Positions 43,675 through 53,511 of a DNA stretch of 55,374 nucleotides are shown piece by piece. The stretch's first letter is position 1, and each line of letters begins with the position of its first letter. Source of the DNA: JADHZC01 sp964409505 (lineage in GTDB: Bacteria; Pseudomonadota; Alphaproteobacteria; Rickettsiales; Rickettsiaceae); contig CAYPDK010000029.1 of the NCBI GenBank assembly GCA_964409505.1, positions 1 through 55,374 on the forward strand, read 5' to 3'. A program made the position numbers and the translations under genes. Under the pieces are notes generated by a model that saw nothing but the letters and a program-made list of their open reading frames with translations, was not told the DNA's origin and did not search any database.

Positions 43675-44733
43675 TCATATCATCTCATAATTTAGTATCA
43701 ATGATTCTTTATTACTGATATCTTTTAAAGTACGAGCCCCAAGTAAAAACATAGCTAACTGAAATTCTGCTCTAAGCTGTTCAATTTTTAGAATAACTTC
43801 TTCTTCTGAGACAGTAGCAGCTTTTAAAAATGGATTAGCCACTCCACATAAAGATGCTCCTAAAATAATAGATTTAACCATATCTATTCCATTTCTAATA
43901 CCTCCACTTGCAATAAATTTCGCTTTTGCGACATATTCTTTCAAATTTTTTAAAGCAATTGGAGTAGGGATTCCCCAATCTTTAAACAACATTCCAAGCC
44001 TTGCTTTTTTTTCCTGATTAATGTTTTCATATCTAAGAGCTTCAGTCATACTCCAAGAAGTCCCACCCGCACCCGATATGTCAAAATATGATATTCCACT
44101 TTTTATGCCAAGAGATACATCCTCACAAGACAATCCAGATCCTACTTCTTTTATAATAACAGGTATTTTTATTTTTTCAGAAATTTTCACAATTTTTCTA
44201 ATAAGATTGGAAAAATTCACATTACCCTCCTTTTGGATAACTTCTTGTAGAGGATTAAAATGAAAGTAAATTGCATCTGCCTTTATATAATCAATAATAT
44301 CTACTATATGCTCTAGACTTATTCCATAATTTAGCTGCACAGCTCCTATATTAGACAGTAATGGAATTTGCTGCGCAATTGGTCTTATATCAAAGCTTTT
44401 CCTAGAATTATAGTTCTCTACCATTGATCTTTGGGAACCAACTGCCATTGCAACTTGTGTGTAATTAGCGGCTTTGGCAAGATTGCAATTAATTTTTACT
44501 AATAATTTGTGATCTGCCCCTCCTGTCATCGAAGATATGATAAGAGGAAAAGACAATTTTTTTCCTAAGAAAAAAGTTGAAGTATCAACTTCATTCAGAG
44601 AAATCTCAGGAATTGCTCTATGAGTCAGCTTTATATTTTCAAAATAATTACACTTCTTTGACCGATCTATTAGATCATTACTCACAATTGTATTTATATG
44701 ATCTATTTTTCTCTTAGAAATGTTATCATTCAT
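43675..44733 (-). CDS. fni: Type 2 isopentenyl-diphosphate delta-isomerase (FMN-dependent)
   Basis: The 352-residue enzyme interconverts IPP and DMAPP using reduced FMN. It begins RKIDHINTIV and shows the TIM-barrel motifs FPLIISSMTGGADHKL, AMAVGSQRSM, IKEVGSGLSCEDV, FDISGAGGTSW and FIASGGIRNGIDMVKSIILG. Rickettsiales commonly keep this enzyme while lacking parts of the MEP pathway, so imported IPP may be the substrate; the window does not show the rest of the pathway. It is convergent with dapD, with a 9-base gap. Confidence 0.95.
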   Translation of the reverse strand: MNDNISKRKIDHINTIVSNDLIDRSKKCNYFENIKLTHRAIPEISLNEVDTSTFFLGKKLSFPLIISSMTGGADHKLLVKINCNLAKAANYTQVAMAVGSQRSMVENYNSRKSFDIRPIAQQIPLLSNIGAVQLNYGISLEHIVDIIDYIKADAIYFHFNPLQEVIQKEGNVNFSNLIRKIVKISEKIKIPVIIKEVGSGLSCEDVSLGIKSGISYFDISGAGGTSWSMTEALRYENINQEKKARLGMLFKDWGIPTPIALKNLKEYVAKAKFIASGGIRNGIDMVKSIILGASLCGVANPFLKAATVSEEEVILKIEQLRAEFQLAMFLLGARTLKDISNKESLILNYEMI

Positions 44734-44892
44734 ATATTCAGGTTCAGTTTAGTTTTTTATAAGGTAATTCCACTAATGTTAGTCTAAGAGAAACTTTAAC
44801 TTTACTTCAGAGTAAACAAGTACTATACTATAGCATAGGGTGTGATTTTTTAACACTTTAATTTTTAATCTGACAACCCGGACTTTTCTAGG

Positions 44893-45450
44893 ATGTTACT
44901 ATTTTTTTTGTTCTTATTCAACACTACCTCAATTTTTGCAATTTTTTTCTTCATTACTGTTTTTGTAAGCAAAATTTACTCTATTCTTGTTTTTATAGGT
45001 TTAGGCCTTAGTACGACAGCACTTTTTATAGTTGATTTTTTGATATGGAAACAGCTTAAATCTAGATTAGAAAATATTCCCGATTTAGAAAAAAAAATTT
45101 CTTACCTAACAGAAATGTATAAATTCATGAATAATGCTATCAACAATGTTGAAATAGCCGTATGTTTAAGGGATTCCAACTTAAACATCGTATATTGCAA
45201 TTGGTTTTTTTCAAAATTTTTATTGCCTAAAAATGCACTATTAGGAGATTCTATCCTTCACAGAGCCTATATTTCAGGGGATGCTCTAAAATTACTCAAA
45301 GATAAGACTATTTCTAAATACCTAGAAGTAAAAGACGTAATTATCCAAGATAAAAAAACCACTTATGAGTTTGTACATTCTATATTAGAGGATAAATACC
45401 TCTGTTCTGTTGCATATGATGTAACAAAATATACTAACAAAGAGAGTTAA
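44893..45450 (+). CDS. Membrane-anchored PAS-domain protein, kinase absent
   Basis: Two hydrophobic helices fill residues 1-52. A short coiled coil follows (QLKSRLENIPDLEKKISYL), then a PAS-like domain at about 80-175 (NNVEIAVCLRDSNLNIVYCN, YEFVHSILEDKYLCSVAYDVT). The protein stops there, at 185 residues. Alphaproteobacterial genomes often have a PAS-containing sensor histidine kinase beside tsaE, and tsaE is the next gene here. This could be that sensor reduced to its input half, or a genuine stand-alone sensor. No kinase-coding sequence remains in the 59 bases downstream. Confidence 0.6.
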   Translation: MLLFFLFLFNTTSIFAIFFFITVFVSKIYSILVFIGLGLSTTALFIVDFLIWKQLKSRLENIPDLEKKISYLTEMYKFMNNAINNVEIAVCLRDSNLNIVYCNWFFSKFLLPKNALLGDSILHRAYISGDALKLLKDKTISKYLEVKDVIIQDKKTTYEFVHSILEDKYLCSVAYDVTKYTNKES

Positions 45451-45509
45451 GAAAAATTTTTACAAAATAAAAATACCTAAACTGGAAAAGTGAAAGATAT
45501 TATATCGTA

Positions 45510-45983
45510 CTAAATATTAATTCGTCTACAATAATTGATATCACAAATTCTCTTGTTATTGTCTAATAATTTAAGAGTAATTTTATTAGTCTTATTCTCA
45601 AGTACAGGATAGCCTTTAAACATAATTTCAGGCCATTCAATAAATAACAAATCCTCTTGTGACAAAAGTTCTATCAGACCTATATTCTCTAGTTCTTCTT
45701 TGGATTTCACTCTATATAGATCTATATGATATATTCTATATGATGCACAATCATAACTATGTATTATATTAAAACTAGGACTACTAACAATCAATTTCGA
45801 ATTTTTTATCAAAGTTTTAATAATCTCCCTACAAAGAAATGTTTTACCACTTCCAACTTCTCCGTATAGACTAAAGATATTTTCGAAATTTACAAAATTT
45901 TCTTCTATCTCCCGAGCAATCAGCCGACCTAAGTATTTAGTACTTTCCTCTGTATCTAGAACAAAATTAAAATTTAACATCAT
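45510..45983 (-). CDS. tsaE: tRNA threonylcarbamoyladenosine biosynthesis ATPase TsaE
   Basis: TsaE works with TsaB and TsaD to make t6A37 in tRNAs reading ANN codons. The 157-residue P-loop protein has GEVGSGKTFLCREII (Walker A near residue 42), then VSSPSFNIIHSYD (the TsaE-specific SPTF-like box), YHIDLYRVKSKEEL and the Walker B-type LLFIEWPE. The length is normal. Convergent with the PAS gene. Confidence 0.94.
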   Translation of the reverse strand: MMLNFNFVLDTEESTKYLGRLIAREIEENFVNFENIFSLYGEVGSGKTFLCREIIKTLIKNSKLIVSSPSFNIIHSYDCASYRIYHIDLYRVKSKEELENIGLIELLSQEDLLFIEWPEIMFKGYPVLENKTNKITLKLLDNNKRICDINYCRRINI

Positions 45984-46135
45984 ATTCTATAAGCTAAAAA
46001 ACATAATTATTGAACTGGTAACTTTCATGCTAAATTTAAATCTTTATTTTTTGTGCATATAGCACACCTTTTTTTGAATAAGAAATTACTTTATTTTAAT
46101 AACTTTTTTTCCTAATCCAATTTATAAAAATTTTA

Positions 46136-47539
46136 CTATATCATATTTTCTAAGATCATATATTTTTCAAATTCTTCTTCAGACAAAATATTTAATTTTA
46201 ACGCCGCATCTTTTAATGAAAGATTCTGACTATATGCTAAATTAGCAATTTGTGCCGCCTTATCATAACCTATATAAGGAGTCAGAGCCGTAATATTCAT
46301 TAAAGAATTGTTCTTTAAAAGATCAATTGCTCTAAAATTAACCTTCAATTTGTCTATACAGTGATCTACCATAGCATTCATAGAGTCTGATAATAAATCT
46401 ATAGACAAAAGCACATTATGTATGATCATAGGCCTAAAAACATTAAGCTCTAAATGGCCATTACTCCCAGCAATTGTAACAGAAGAATGAGCTCCCATAA
46501 CCCAAGCACAAACCATACTCATAGCCTCACACTGAGTAGGATTATTCTTACCCGGCATAATAGACGACCCAGGCTCATTCATAGGTAAAATCAACTCATT
46601 TAAACCGCATCTAGGACCCGAGGCAAGAATCCTTATATCATTTGATATTTTCATCAGACTAACAACCAAAGTATTCAAAGTCCCAGAAAATTGTACCAGC
46701 GAATCATTACTAGCAAGAGCCTCGAATTTATTACTAGAAGTTTTAAAGGGTAAATTAGTATATTGAGCAATACTCTGTGCAATTTGTAAATCAAAACCCT
46801 TAGGAGCGTTTAGTCCAGTGCCAACAGCAGTACCTCCTTGAGCAATAAAATATAAGTCCTGCATAGCACTTTTTACTCTCTGTATAGAAAATTCAATCTG
46901 AGATGCATATCCTGAAAATTCCTGTCCTAATGTAATAGGAGTTGCATCTTGCATATGAGTTCTTGCAACCTTAATAACATTTTTCCATTCTTGAGATTTT
47001 CTCAGCAATGATTTATAAAACTTATCCATAGCTGGAAGTAATTTTTTATTAGAAGCTATAATAGTTGCTATATTCATAGCTGTTGGAAAAGAATCATTTG
47101 ATGATTGACTCTTATTTACATGATCATTTGGATGAATTGGTATTTTTCCTCCTTTAAATCCATTAATTTTTTCATTAGCTATAGAGGCTATTACTTCATT
47201 GACATTCATATTACTCTGTGTCCCCGAGCCTGTCTGCCATACTACAAGAGGAAAATGCTTTTTATAAGACTCATCATTAAGTATAATTTCTCCAGCCTCT
47301 TTTATTTTTAAAAAAATATCTTGACCAATCACAGCTGAATTAAAATTTACTTCTGCAGCACAAATTTTTATGATAATTAACGCTCGAATAACGTCATAAG
47401 GCATTTTTTGATCCCCTATGTCAAAATTGATGAGAGATCTTTGAGTTTGGGCTCCCCAGTGATTGCGTTCTTCTACTTTTATCTCTCCTATGGAATCTTT
47501 TTCGGTTCTATAATTTTTTTGAGTAATTTCTTCAGACAT
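46136..47539 (-). CDS. fumC: Class II fumarate hydratase
   Basis: FumC reversibly hydrates fumarate to malate in the TCA cycle; this class has no iron-sulfur cluster. The 467-residue protein shows ERNHWGAQTQRSLINF, TGSGTQSNMNVNEV, HPNDHVNKSQSSNDSFPTA, ARTHMQDATPITLGQEFSGY and the superfamily signature GSSIMPGKNNPTQCE near residue 315. All catalytic segments are intact. It follows chpT and the lpd genes on the same strand but has its own gap of 60 bases. Confidence 0.97.
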   Translation of the reverse strand: MSEEITQKNYRTEKDSIGEIKVEERNHWGAQTQRSLINFDIGDQKMPYDVIRALIIIKICAAEVNFNSAVIGQDIFLKIKEAGEIILNDESYKKHFPLVVWQTGSGTQSNMNVNEVIASIANEKINGFKGGKIPIHPNDHVNKSQSSNDSFPTAMNIATIIASNKKLLPAMDKFYKSLLRKSQEWKNVIKVARTHMQDATPITLGQEFSGYASQIEFSIQRVKSAMQDLYFIAQGGTAVGTGLNAPKGFDLQIAQSIAQYTNLPFKTSSNKFEALASNDSLVQFSGTLNTLVVSLMKISNDIRILASGPRCGLNELILPMNEPGSSIMPGKNNPTQCEAMSMVCAWVMGAHSSVTIAGSNGHLELNVFRPMIIHNVLLSIDLLSDSMNAMVDHCIDKLKVNFRAIDLLKNNSLMNITALTPYIGYDKAAQIANLAYSQNLSLKDAALKLNILSEEEFEKYMILENMI

Positions 47540-47598
47540 ACAACCCCTAATAAAATTATATTAAAAATAAAAACATGAAAAGCTAATAACCTCAACAT

Positions 47599-48231
47599 TT
47601 AGGAAATAAAATATTCGATTTCATCACTATTCCGAAGTTTTACAGATATCTTATAATCTCGAAAGAACTTATTAAGCAAATTTTTAATGTAAAACTCTCT
47701 ACAATTAGAAACATCAACTCTTTTACCATAATCACTCTGTAAAATTTTAATATTTTCTTCATTAATTTTGATTGGAAAATTAGATTTTCCATTCAATAGC
47801 ACTTTATACTTTTTATCATTCTTAAAAATATGCAGATAAATTTGTCCTGTACGAGAAATATTCTCATCAGCTACAGTAATTAGAATAATAACAATCTTAG
47901 CCATAAAAACATCCAAGAAGTTTGTGTTCATTTCTGATTCAAAAATAAATTTAACTTTTGATTTATTAAAATGATCATTAGCTAATTTTTTTAAATATTC
48001 GAGGCTCATTTCCTTTTCTCCAAAGATAATTCCATAAACACTCCTGTAAAACTGAATCTTATGGACAAGATTCTTAGATTCTAGATTAACAATTTCCTTA
48101 GCCTGTTTACTTATATCAGGATTTTTATCCTCGAACAATTCAAGACAATTATCTATAGTGCCTGCAATATCAGACAAATCATGACAAAGTTTTGCAACCA
48201 ATCCATGAAAAATTTCAATATTTTCTACCAT
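47599..48231 (-). CDS. chpT: Histidine phosphotransferase ChpT
   Basis: ChpT passes phosphate from the CckA kinase to CtrA and CpdR, the alphaproteobacterial cell-cycle relay. The 210-residue protein has the dimerisation helix with the phospho-acceptor H17 in GLVAKLCHDLSDIAGTIDNC (family pattern LC.RLCHDl..P.gai.ng), then NLVHKIQFYRSVYG. A degenerate ATPase-like domain without ATP-binding boxes makes up residues 85-205. The usual Asp-Leu-x-x-Pro is altered to DLSDIAG. It lies 41 bases behind lpd. Confidence 0.85.
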   Translation of the reverse strand: MVENIEIFHGLVAKLCHDLSDIAGTIDNCLELFEDKNPDISKQAKEIVNLESKNLVHKIQFYRSVYGIIFGEKEMSLEYLKKLANDHFNKSKVKFIFESEMNTNFLDVFMAKIVIILITVADENISRTGQIYLHIFKNDKKYKVLLNGKSNFPIKINEENIKILQSDYGKRVDVSNCREFYIKNLLNKFFRDYKISVKLRNSDEIEYFIS

Positions 48232-48272
48232 TAAAAAATGCCTCTATAATTAAACATCAATAATCTATAAGA

Positions 48273-49658
48273 CTATATATGAATTGCTCCCTCATAAGCG
48301 GACAGAACAGCTTCATGCATAGATTCGGACAATGTAGGGTGAGGAAATATTGTATGTATTAATTCTTTTTCTGTTGTCTCCAACGCTCTACCTATAACAT
48401 ATCCCTGTATAAGCTCTGTAACATAAGTACCTACCATATGAGCTCCCAATAATTCTCCCGTTTGAGTATTAAAAACAGTCTTAACCATACCTCCTTGTCC
48501 CCCTACAACAAGAGCCTTTCCATTTGCCTGAAAAGGAAAACGACCTATTTTAATATTATATCCTAACTCGAGAGCTCTTTTTTCAGTAATTCCTACACTT
48601 GCAACCTCAGGAAAGGAATAAACACAACTTGGTATGTTATTGTAATCTAAAGGCATAGTATTTCCACATGAAACAAATTCTGCAACTAAAATCCCTTCAT
48701 GTGAGGCTTTATGAGCAAGCCAAGGTCCTTTTGTTACGTCCCCTATGGCAAAAATTGACTCTATATTAGTCCTCATTTGAGCATCAGTTTTAATATAACC
48801 ATTTTCAAGTTTAACTCCTAGTTGTTCCAATCCGAAACCCTGAACATTAGGCACAACTCCAGCCGCAGTAAACAAAACATCTGCTCTTAATGAATGCTGT
48901 TTTAATCCACACGAAAAGTTAACAACAACACTATTTTTGTGATCTTCATGATTTTGTAACTTAACATCCGTAATAAATTTAATACCTCTCGATTCTAAAG
49001 ATCGTTTTAAAATTGAGACTATCTCTAAATCCTCTGAATAGAGAATTTCATTTCTTGCTTCCAAAACAGTAACATCAACACCAACACTATTATAAAAAGA
49101 TGCAAACTCAATACCTATAGCCCCAGAACCTACAATAATCATAGACTTCGGTAAAAAACTAGGAAACAATGCATGTACATAATTCCATATGCGTCTACCA
49201 TCGAAATTGTAATTCGGAATCTCACGAGGACTAGCTCCAGTTGCAATAACAATACTATCTGAACTAAAAATTTCCTCAGACGAGCCCTGCACAAGAACCT
49301 TTTTCTTATCAAGAATTTTTGCTGTCCCAAAAACAACATCCACCTTAGCCTTCTTTAGTAAATGTCTTATGCCAGAGACAAGCTTTTTAGAAATAGATTG
49401 AGCACGCTCTACAGCTTTTTTAATATCAAATTTTATATCTGAGACAGATATACCTAGATCCTTGGCTTTTTGCAGCTTCAAAAACATTTCTCCAGAATAT
49501 AGCAAAGATTTAGTAGGAATACACCCTTGATTTAAACAAACTCCTCCTAATTCAGCTTTTTCAATAAGTAAGACTTTTTTTCCAAGCTGTGACGCTCTAA
49601 TAGCACAAACATAGCCCCCAGGTCCTGCTCCTATGATAATTAAGTCATATTTTGTCAT
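48273..49658 (-). CDS. lpdA: Dihydrolipoyl dehydrogenase (E3)
   Basis: E3 reoxidises dihydrolipoamide with FAD and NAD+ for pyruvate and 2-oxoglutarate dehydrogenases. The start at MTKYDLIIIGAGPGGYVC (ATG 49658) is preferred over one five codons upstream. The FAD-binding GAGPGG, redox disulfide GGVCLNQGCIPTKSLL, NAD-binding GSGAIGIEFASFYNSVG, FAIGDVTKGPWLAHKASHEG and C-terminal His-Glu pair in IHTIFPHPTLSESMHEAV are all present. It is encoded behind pdhC, after a gap of 236 bases (49659-49894) that holds nothing recognisable. Confidence 0.97.
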   Translation of the reverse strand: MTKYDLIIIGAGPGGYVCAIRASQLGKKVLLIEKAELGGVCLNQGCIPTKSLLYSGEMFLKLQKAKDLGISVSDIKFDIKKAVERAQSISKKLVSGIRHLLKKAKVDVVFGTAKILDKKKVLVQGSSEEIFSSDSIVIATGASPREIPNYNFDGRRIWNYVHALFPSFLPKSMIIVGSGAIGIEFASFYNSVGVDVTVLEARNEILYSEDLEIVSILKRSLESRGIKFITDVKLQNHEDHKNSVVVNFSCGLKQHSLRADVLFTAAGVVPNVQGFGLEQLGVKLENGYIKTDAQMRTNIESIFAIGDVTKGPWLAHKASHEGILVAEFVSCGNTMPLDYNNIPSCVYSFPEVASVGITEKRALELGYNIKIGRFPFQANGKALVVGGQGGMVKTVFNTQTGELLGAHMVGTYVTELIQGYVIGRALETTEKELIHTIFPHPTLSESMHEAVLSAYEGAIHI

Positions 49659-49894
49659 AAATAATAAACACACTCACTTGTTAAAAAATAAACTTAAATC
49701 TACAAATAATTTTACAACCAAGCAAAGATATTCCTCTCTTTAGGATAAAAAACAATTAAGAAAATCAAAACTTTTGGTCATAAGAAATCATGCAACTATA
49801 TTTGATATATCTTTTTATTTTCTCAAAATTTTATTTCTTCATAACTTTAATGCCTTTATAGTAAATAGAAAAACCCATAATACCCTTATGAATA

Positions 49895-51244
49895 CTATAC
49901 TGACAATAACAACACAGGCGATTCCATATACTGCTTTACTAAAGACAAAAATTTTGATCCAAGCACTCCATCAACTACTCTATGATCACAAGAAAGACCT
50001 AAATTTATAATATTCGCACTCTTAATCTCCTCCCCCACTACAATAGGCCTTTTAACACTCTGACTTACAGATAAGATACAACTTTGTGGAGGATTGATTA
50101 TAGCATAGAATTGGTCAATTCCAAACATTCCAAGATTTGATATACTAAACCCACCACCTTGAAACTCTTCTGGCTTTAACTGACCTGATTTTGCCCTTGA
50201 TGCAAGTTCCTTTATTTCTTGAGAAATTTCTACAATATTTTTCTTATCTGCATTTTTAACAATAGGAGTAATAAGTCCATTATTAATGGCAACAGCTATA
50301 GAAATATCTATATTATTGTAATATATAAGAGAATCCCCGTTCCAACTAGAATTAATTTGAGGGAACTCCTTCAGGCTTTTAGCGCAAACAAAAGTGATAA
50401 AATCATTAACAGAAATTTTAATCTTATGACTTACAGATAATTTTGAATTCAATTGTGCTCTTATTTTGAGTAATTCATCTATTCTACATTCAATTGAGAG
50501 ATAGAAATGAGGAACAGTAGATTTTGATTCTGAGAGCCTTTCTGCTATGATCCTTCTCATGTTACTTATAGGCTCTACTTTGTAGAGAGTCTCCTCTCTG
50601 ATTAAAGATTTTTTTGTTGATGAGCTTGAGGTTGAAGAGTCTCCTAAAGGAACTCCTAAGGCAACAGATTTTCCAGATGAAGATCTTGCTCCCGGGGATA
50701 GGTTTAAAGGAACTTTTTTACTAAAACTTGCCTCCACGTCTTTTTTAACAATCCTACCGTTAGGACCCGTACCTTTAATCTTTGATAAATCAAGCTGTTT
50801 TTCTTTTGCAATTCTAGATGCTAAGGGAGTAACGAATATTCTTATTCCTGTACCTGACGTTAGTCCATTATCTTGTCTAATTGAACTTGAATCATTTATT
50901 TTTTGTTCTACCAATGGTTCATTACCAGAGGTCTGTTTATCTGATGTACTTGTTCCGGAATCTAATTTTCGTAATATATCTTCAATATCTTTTTCAGAAT
51001 CATCTTCTTCCTTAATAACTGCAATCAAGGTATTAACAGGTAAATTTTCACTCCCTTCTGAAAAAAGTATTTTTCTTAAAACTCCATCTCCTACGGATTC
51101 TACCTCCATAGCAGCTTTGTCAGTTTCTATCTCCACAAGTACATCTCCTGCACTAACAACATCTCCTTCCTTTTTAAACCACTTAGTAATACTCCCTACC
51201 TTCATAGTAGGAGAAAGCAAAGGTAATAAAACTTTTATTGACAT
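49895..51244 (-). CDS. pdhC: Pyruvate dehydrogenase E2, dihydrolipoyl acetyltransferase
   Basis: This 449-residue core subunit carries one lipoyl domain (residues 1-80) with the lipoylated Lys in EIETDKAAMEVES. A Ser/Thr-rich linker and a peripheral-subunit-binding domain (about 138-172: TPLASRIAKEKQLDLSKIKG) follow. After a second linker comes the catalytic domain, which ends in CDHRVVDGVLGSKFL with the active-site His-Asp. It starts MSIKVLLPLLSPTMKVG, typical of alphaproteobacterial PdhC. It follows pdhB after 28 bases. Confidence 0.95.
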   Translation of the reverse strand: MSIKVLLPLLSPTMKVGSITKWFKKEGDVVSAGDVLVEIETDKAAMEVESVGDGVLRKILFSEGSENLPVNTLIAVIKEEDDSEKDIEDILRKLDSGTSTSDKQTSGNEPLVEQKINDSSSIRQDNGLTSGTGIRIFVTPLASRIAKEKQLDLSKIKGTGPNGRIVKKDVEASFSKKVPLNLSPGARSSSGKSVALGVPLGDSSTSSSSTKKSLIREETLYKVEPISNMRRIIAERLSESKSTVPHFYLSIECRIDELLKIRAQLNSKLSVSHKIKISVNDFITFVCAKSLKEFPQINSSWNGDSLIYYNNIDISIAVAINNGLITPIVKNADKKNIVEISQEIKELASRAKSGQLKPEEFQGGGFSISNLGMFGIDQFYAIINPPQSCILSVSQSVKRPIVVGEEIKSANIINLGLSCDHRVVDGVLGSKFLSLVKQYMESPVLLLSV

Positions 51245-51272
51245 TAAATAATTCTTATTCTAATTAATATTT

Positions 51273-52253
51273 TTAGCAATTACACATATTTCTTGCAAGG
51301 GCAACTAAATCTTCTAATATTGGAAGTGCTTTTTTCTCTAAATTTTGAGCATATGGCAAAGGCACCTCTGCTCCAGATAGCACCTCAACAGGCGCATCTA
51401 AGTAATCAAAGGCTCCTCTTGATACTTGAGAAGAAATACTAGCTCCAACTCCAGAAAAAAACCACCCTTCCTCAACAATAATCAATCTGTTAGTTTTTTT
51501 AACAGAATCAATAATTGTTTCTAAATCAAGAGGTTTTATAGTTCTAATATCGATCACTTCTACGCTAATACCAAATTCTTGGTGTAAAATCTTAGCTGAT
51601 TCGAGTGCCATTTCTAGCTGAAGAGAGAAACTCACTATAGTAATATCTTTTCCTTCCTGTAAAACATTAGCTTTTCCTATTTGTAGCGGTTCTATGTTTT
51701 GTGGAACATCAAAACTCTTATTGTATAAGAGCTCATTTTCTAAAAAGATAACAGGATTATCATCTCTGATAGCACTTATAAGCAACCCTCGTGCATCCCC
51801 TGCTGTATAGGGAGATATAACCTTAAGACCTGGAATATGAGAATAAATAGCCGCAAGATTATTACTGTGCTGAGCAGCAACTCCGGCAGCAGCACCATTA
51901 GGACCTCTAAACACTATGGGACAAAATACGTCTCCTCCTGACATATAATAAGTCTTAGCGGCAGAATTTATAATCTGATCTATAGCCTGCAGAGAAAAAT
52001 TAAAAGTCATAAATTCAACAATAGGCCTCAAACCTTTAAAAGCAGCTCCTATAGCAAGTCCTGTAAATCCATGCTCACTAATTGGCGTATCAAAAACCCT
52101 TTTAGGTCCAAATGTTTCTAATAATCCCTCAGTAACCTTATAAGCACCTTGATACTCTCCTACTTCCTCCCCCATAACAAACACATTTTTATCTCTTTGC
52201 ATCTCAAATCTAATAGCTTCCCTTATTGCCTCTCTAGTAGTAATGTGTCTCAT
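51273..52253 (-). CDS. pdhB: Pyruvate dehydrogenase E1 beta subunit
   Basis: The 326-residue protein opens TTREAIREAIRFEMQRD, then MGEEVGEYQGAYKVTEGL, FDTPISEHGFTGLAIGAA, RPIVEFMTFNFSLQAIDQI and GPNGAAAGVAAQHSNN. It ends with VIDIRTIKPLDLETI and AEVPLPYAQNLE. It pairs with PdhA in the alpha2-beta2 E1. Unlike many alphaproteobacterial PdhB proteins it has no N-terminal lipoyl domain. The gap to pdhA is 24 bases. Confidence 0.97.
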   Translation of the reverse strand: MRHITTREAIREAIRFEMQRDKNVFVMGEEVGEYQGAYKVTEGLLETFGPKRVFDTPISEHGFTGLAIGAAFKGLRPIVEFMTFNFSLQAIDQIINSAAKTYYMSGGDVFCPIVFRGPNGAAAGVAAQHSNNLAAIYSHIPGLKVISPYTAGDARGLLISAIRDDNPVIFLENELLYNKSFDVPQNIEPLQIGKANVLQEGKDITIVSFSLQLEMALESAKILHQEFGISVEVIDIRTIKPLDLETIIDSVKKTNRLIIVEEGWFFSGVGASISSQVSRGAFDYLDAPVEVLSGAEVPLPYAQNLEKKALPILEDLVALARNMCNC

Positions 52254-52277
52254 TTTAAAACTTTTTCTTACTTATTT

Positions 52278-53297
52278 TTACTTAAATATAAAATCATATA
52301 AATTATCCTCATCTGGTAATGATGTAGAATTTTCTACAAATGATTCCAACTCCCTCATATAATCTTTAATCTCTTTCTCTAGATTTTTGAGTTCATTTTG
52401 CGTAGCATATTTTTTATCTAAAATAGAATTTTTAGTTTTTGTAATAGGATCAAGAGCCCTATACTCCTGGAGCTCTTCCTTAGTTCTGTACTTTGCAGGA
52501 TCAGACATAGAATGTCCTTTATATCTATAAGTTTTACACTCAACTATAAGTGGAGACTTTTTCTTAATAACAAAATCCCTAGCACAAGCAGCCGCATTAT
52601 ATGTTTGCTCCAAATCCATTCCATCAACAACCACACCCTCTATTCCAAAAGACAGACCTTTTTTGTATAATTCATCCATATAAGTAGATCTTTTAACAGA
52701 TGTACCCATAGAGTATTGATTATTCTCTATAATATATATAACTGGTAACCTTAAAAGAGAGGCAATATTTAAAGATTCATAAAATTGTCCCTGATTAACA
52801 GCTCCATCACCGAGAAAAACAAAGGAAACATATGAAGTATTGAGGTAATAATCTGCAAAAGCTAACCCAGTTCCAATAGATGTTTGAGCTCCTACAATGC
52901 CATGTCCTCCATAAAAATTTGACTCCTTGTTAAACATGTGCATAGACCCTCCCCTACCCTTAGAACAACCTTGAACCTTACCACACAACTCAGCCATCAC
53001 AAACTTAGGATCAAGTCCACTCAAAATTCCATGCACATGATCTCTATAAGACGTAACTACTGAGTCATGAGAATTTCGAGCAAGCATAAACCCTAAGGCA
53101 ACAGCTTCCTGTCCTATATATAAATGACAAAATCCCCTTATAAGACCCATACCATAAAATTGAGCAGATTTTTCTTCAAATTTTCTAACAAGAAGCATCT
53201 GCTTATAAGCCTGTAAATACCTCTCTTTATCCAAAATATAAGAATTTTCTTTAAACAGCATACCAAATTCTATTAAAAGTTTCTCATGAGCTAACAA
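52278..53297 (-). CDS. pdhA: Pyruvate dehydrogenase E1 alpha subunit
   Basis: The 339-residue protein decarboxylates pyruvate with thiamine diphosphate. Key elements are MLLVRKFEEKSAQFYGMGLI, RGFCHLYIGQEAVALGF, TSYRDHVHGILSGLDP, KGRGGSMHMF, the TPP motif GDGAVNQGQFYESLNIA (starting near residue 160) ending in ENNQYSMGTS, and YRYKGHSMSDPAKYRTKEE with the phosphorylation-loop-like sequence. It is first in the pdhA-pdhB-pdhC-lpd run. The 214 bases upstream (53298-53511) show no gene. Confidence 0.97.
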   Translation of the reverse strand: MLAHEKLLIEFGMLFKENSYILDKERYLQAYKQMLLVRKFEEKSAQFYGMGLIRGFCHLYIGQEAVALGFMLARNSHDSVVTSYRDHVHGILSGLDPKFVMAELCGKVQGCSKGRGGSMHMFNKESNFYGGHGIVGAQTSIGTGLAFADYYLNTSYVSFVFLGDGAVNQGQFYESLNIASLLRLPVIYIIENNQYSMGTSVKRSTYMDELYKKGLSFGIEGVVVDGMDLEQTYNAAACARDFVIKKKSPLIVECKTYRYKGHSMSDPAKYRTKEELQEYRALDPITKTKNSILDKKYATQNELKNLEKEIKDYMRELESFVENSTSLPDEDNLYDFIFK

Positions 53298-53511
53298 TAC
53301 TCAGAATTAACGAAAACACAAAATCAATTATATACAAAATCCGTACACAAAAAATCAACGTACAACATCTAAACCAAAAAAGTCATAAGATCTCCCGTAC
53401 ACACTACAAGATTTACAGATATTTATATCAATTGTCAATTTTTATTTCTATCCCTTATTCCTGTTTTATTACTAGAGAGCAAAAAGGTGAAAAATCAACA
53501 TACAAAGTTAT

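Noticed and set aside
46050..46080. TGTGC-ATATA-GCACA followed by seven T as a plus-strand terminator
   Set aside because: No plus-strand gene lies upstream that would need it (tsaE and fumC are on the minus strand); the five-pair stem is short. Possible chance hairpin.
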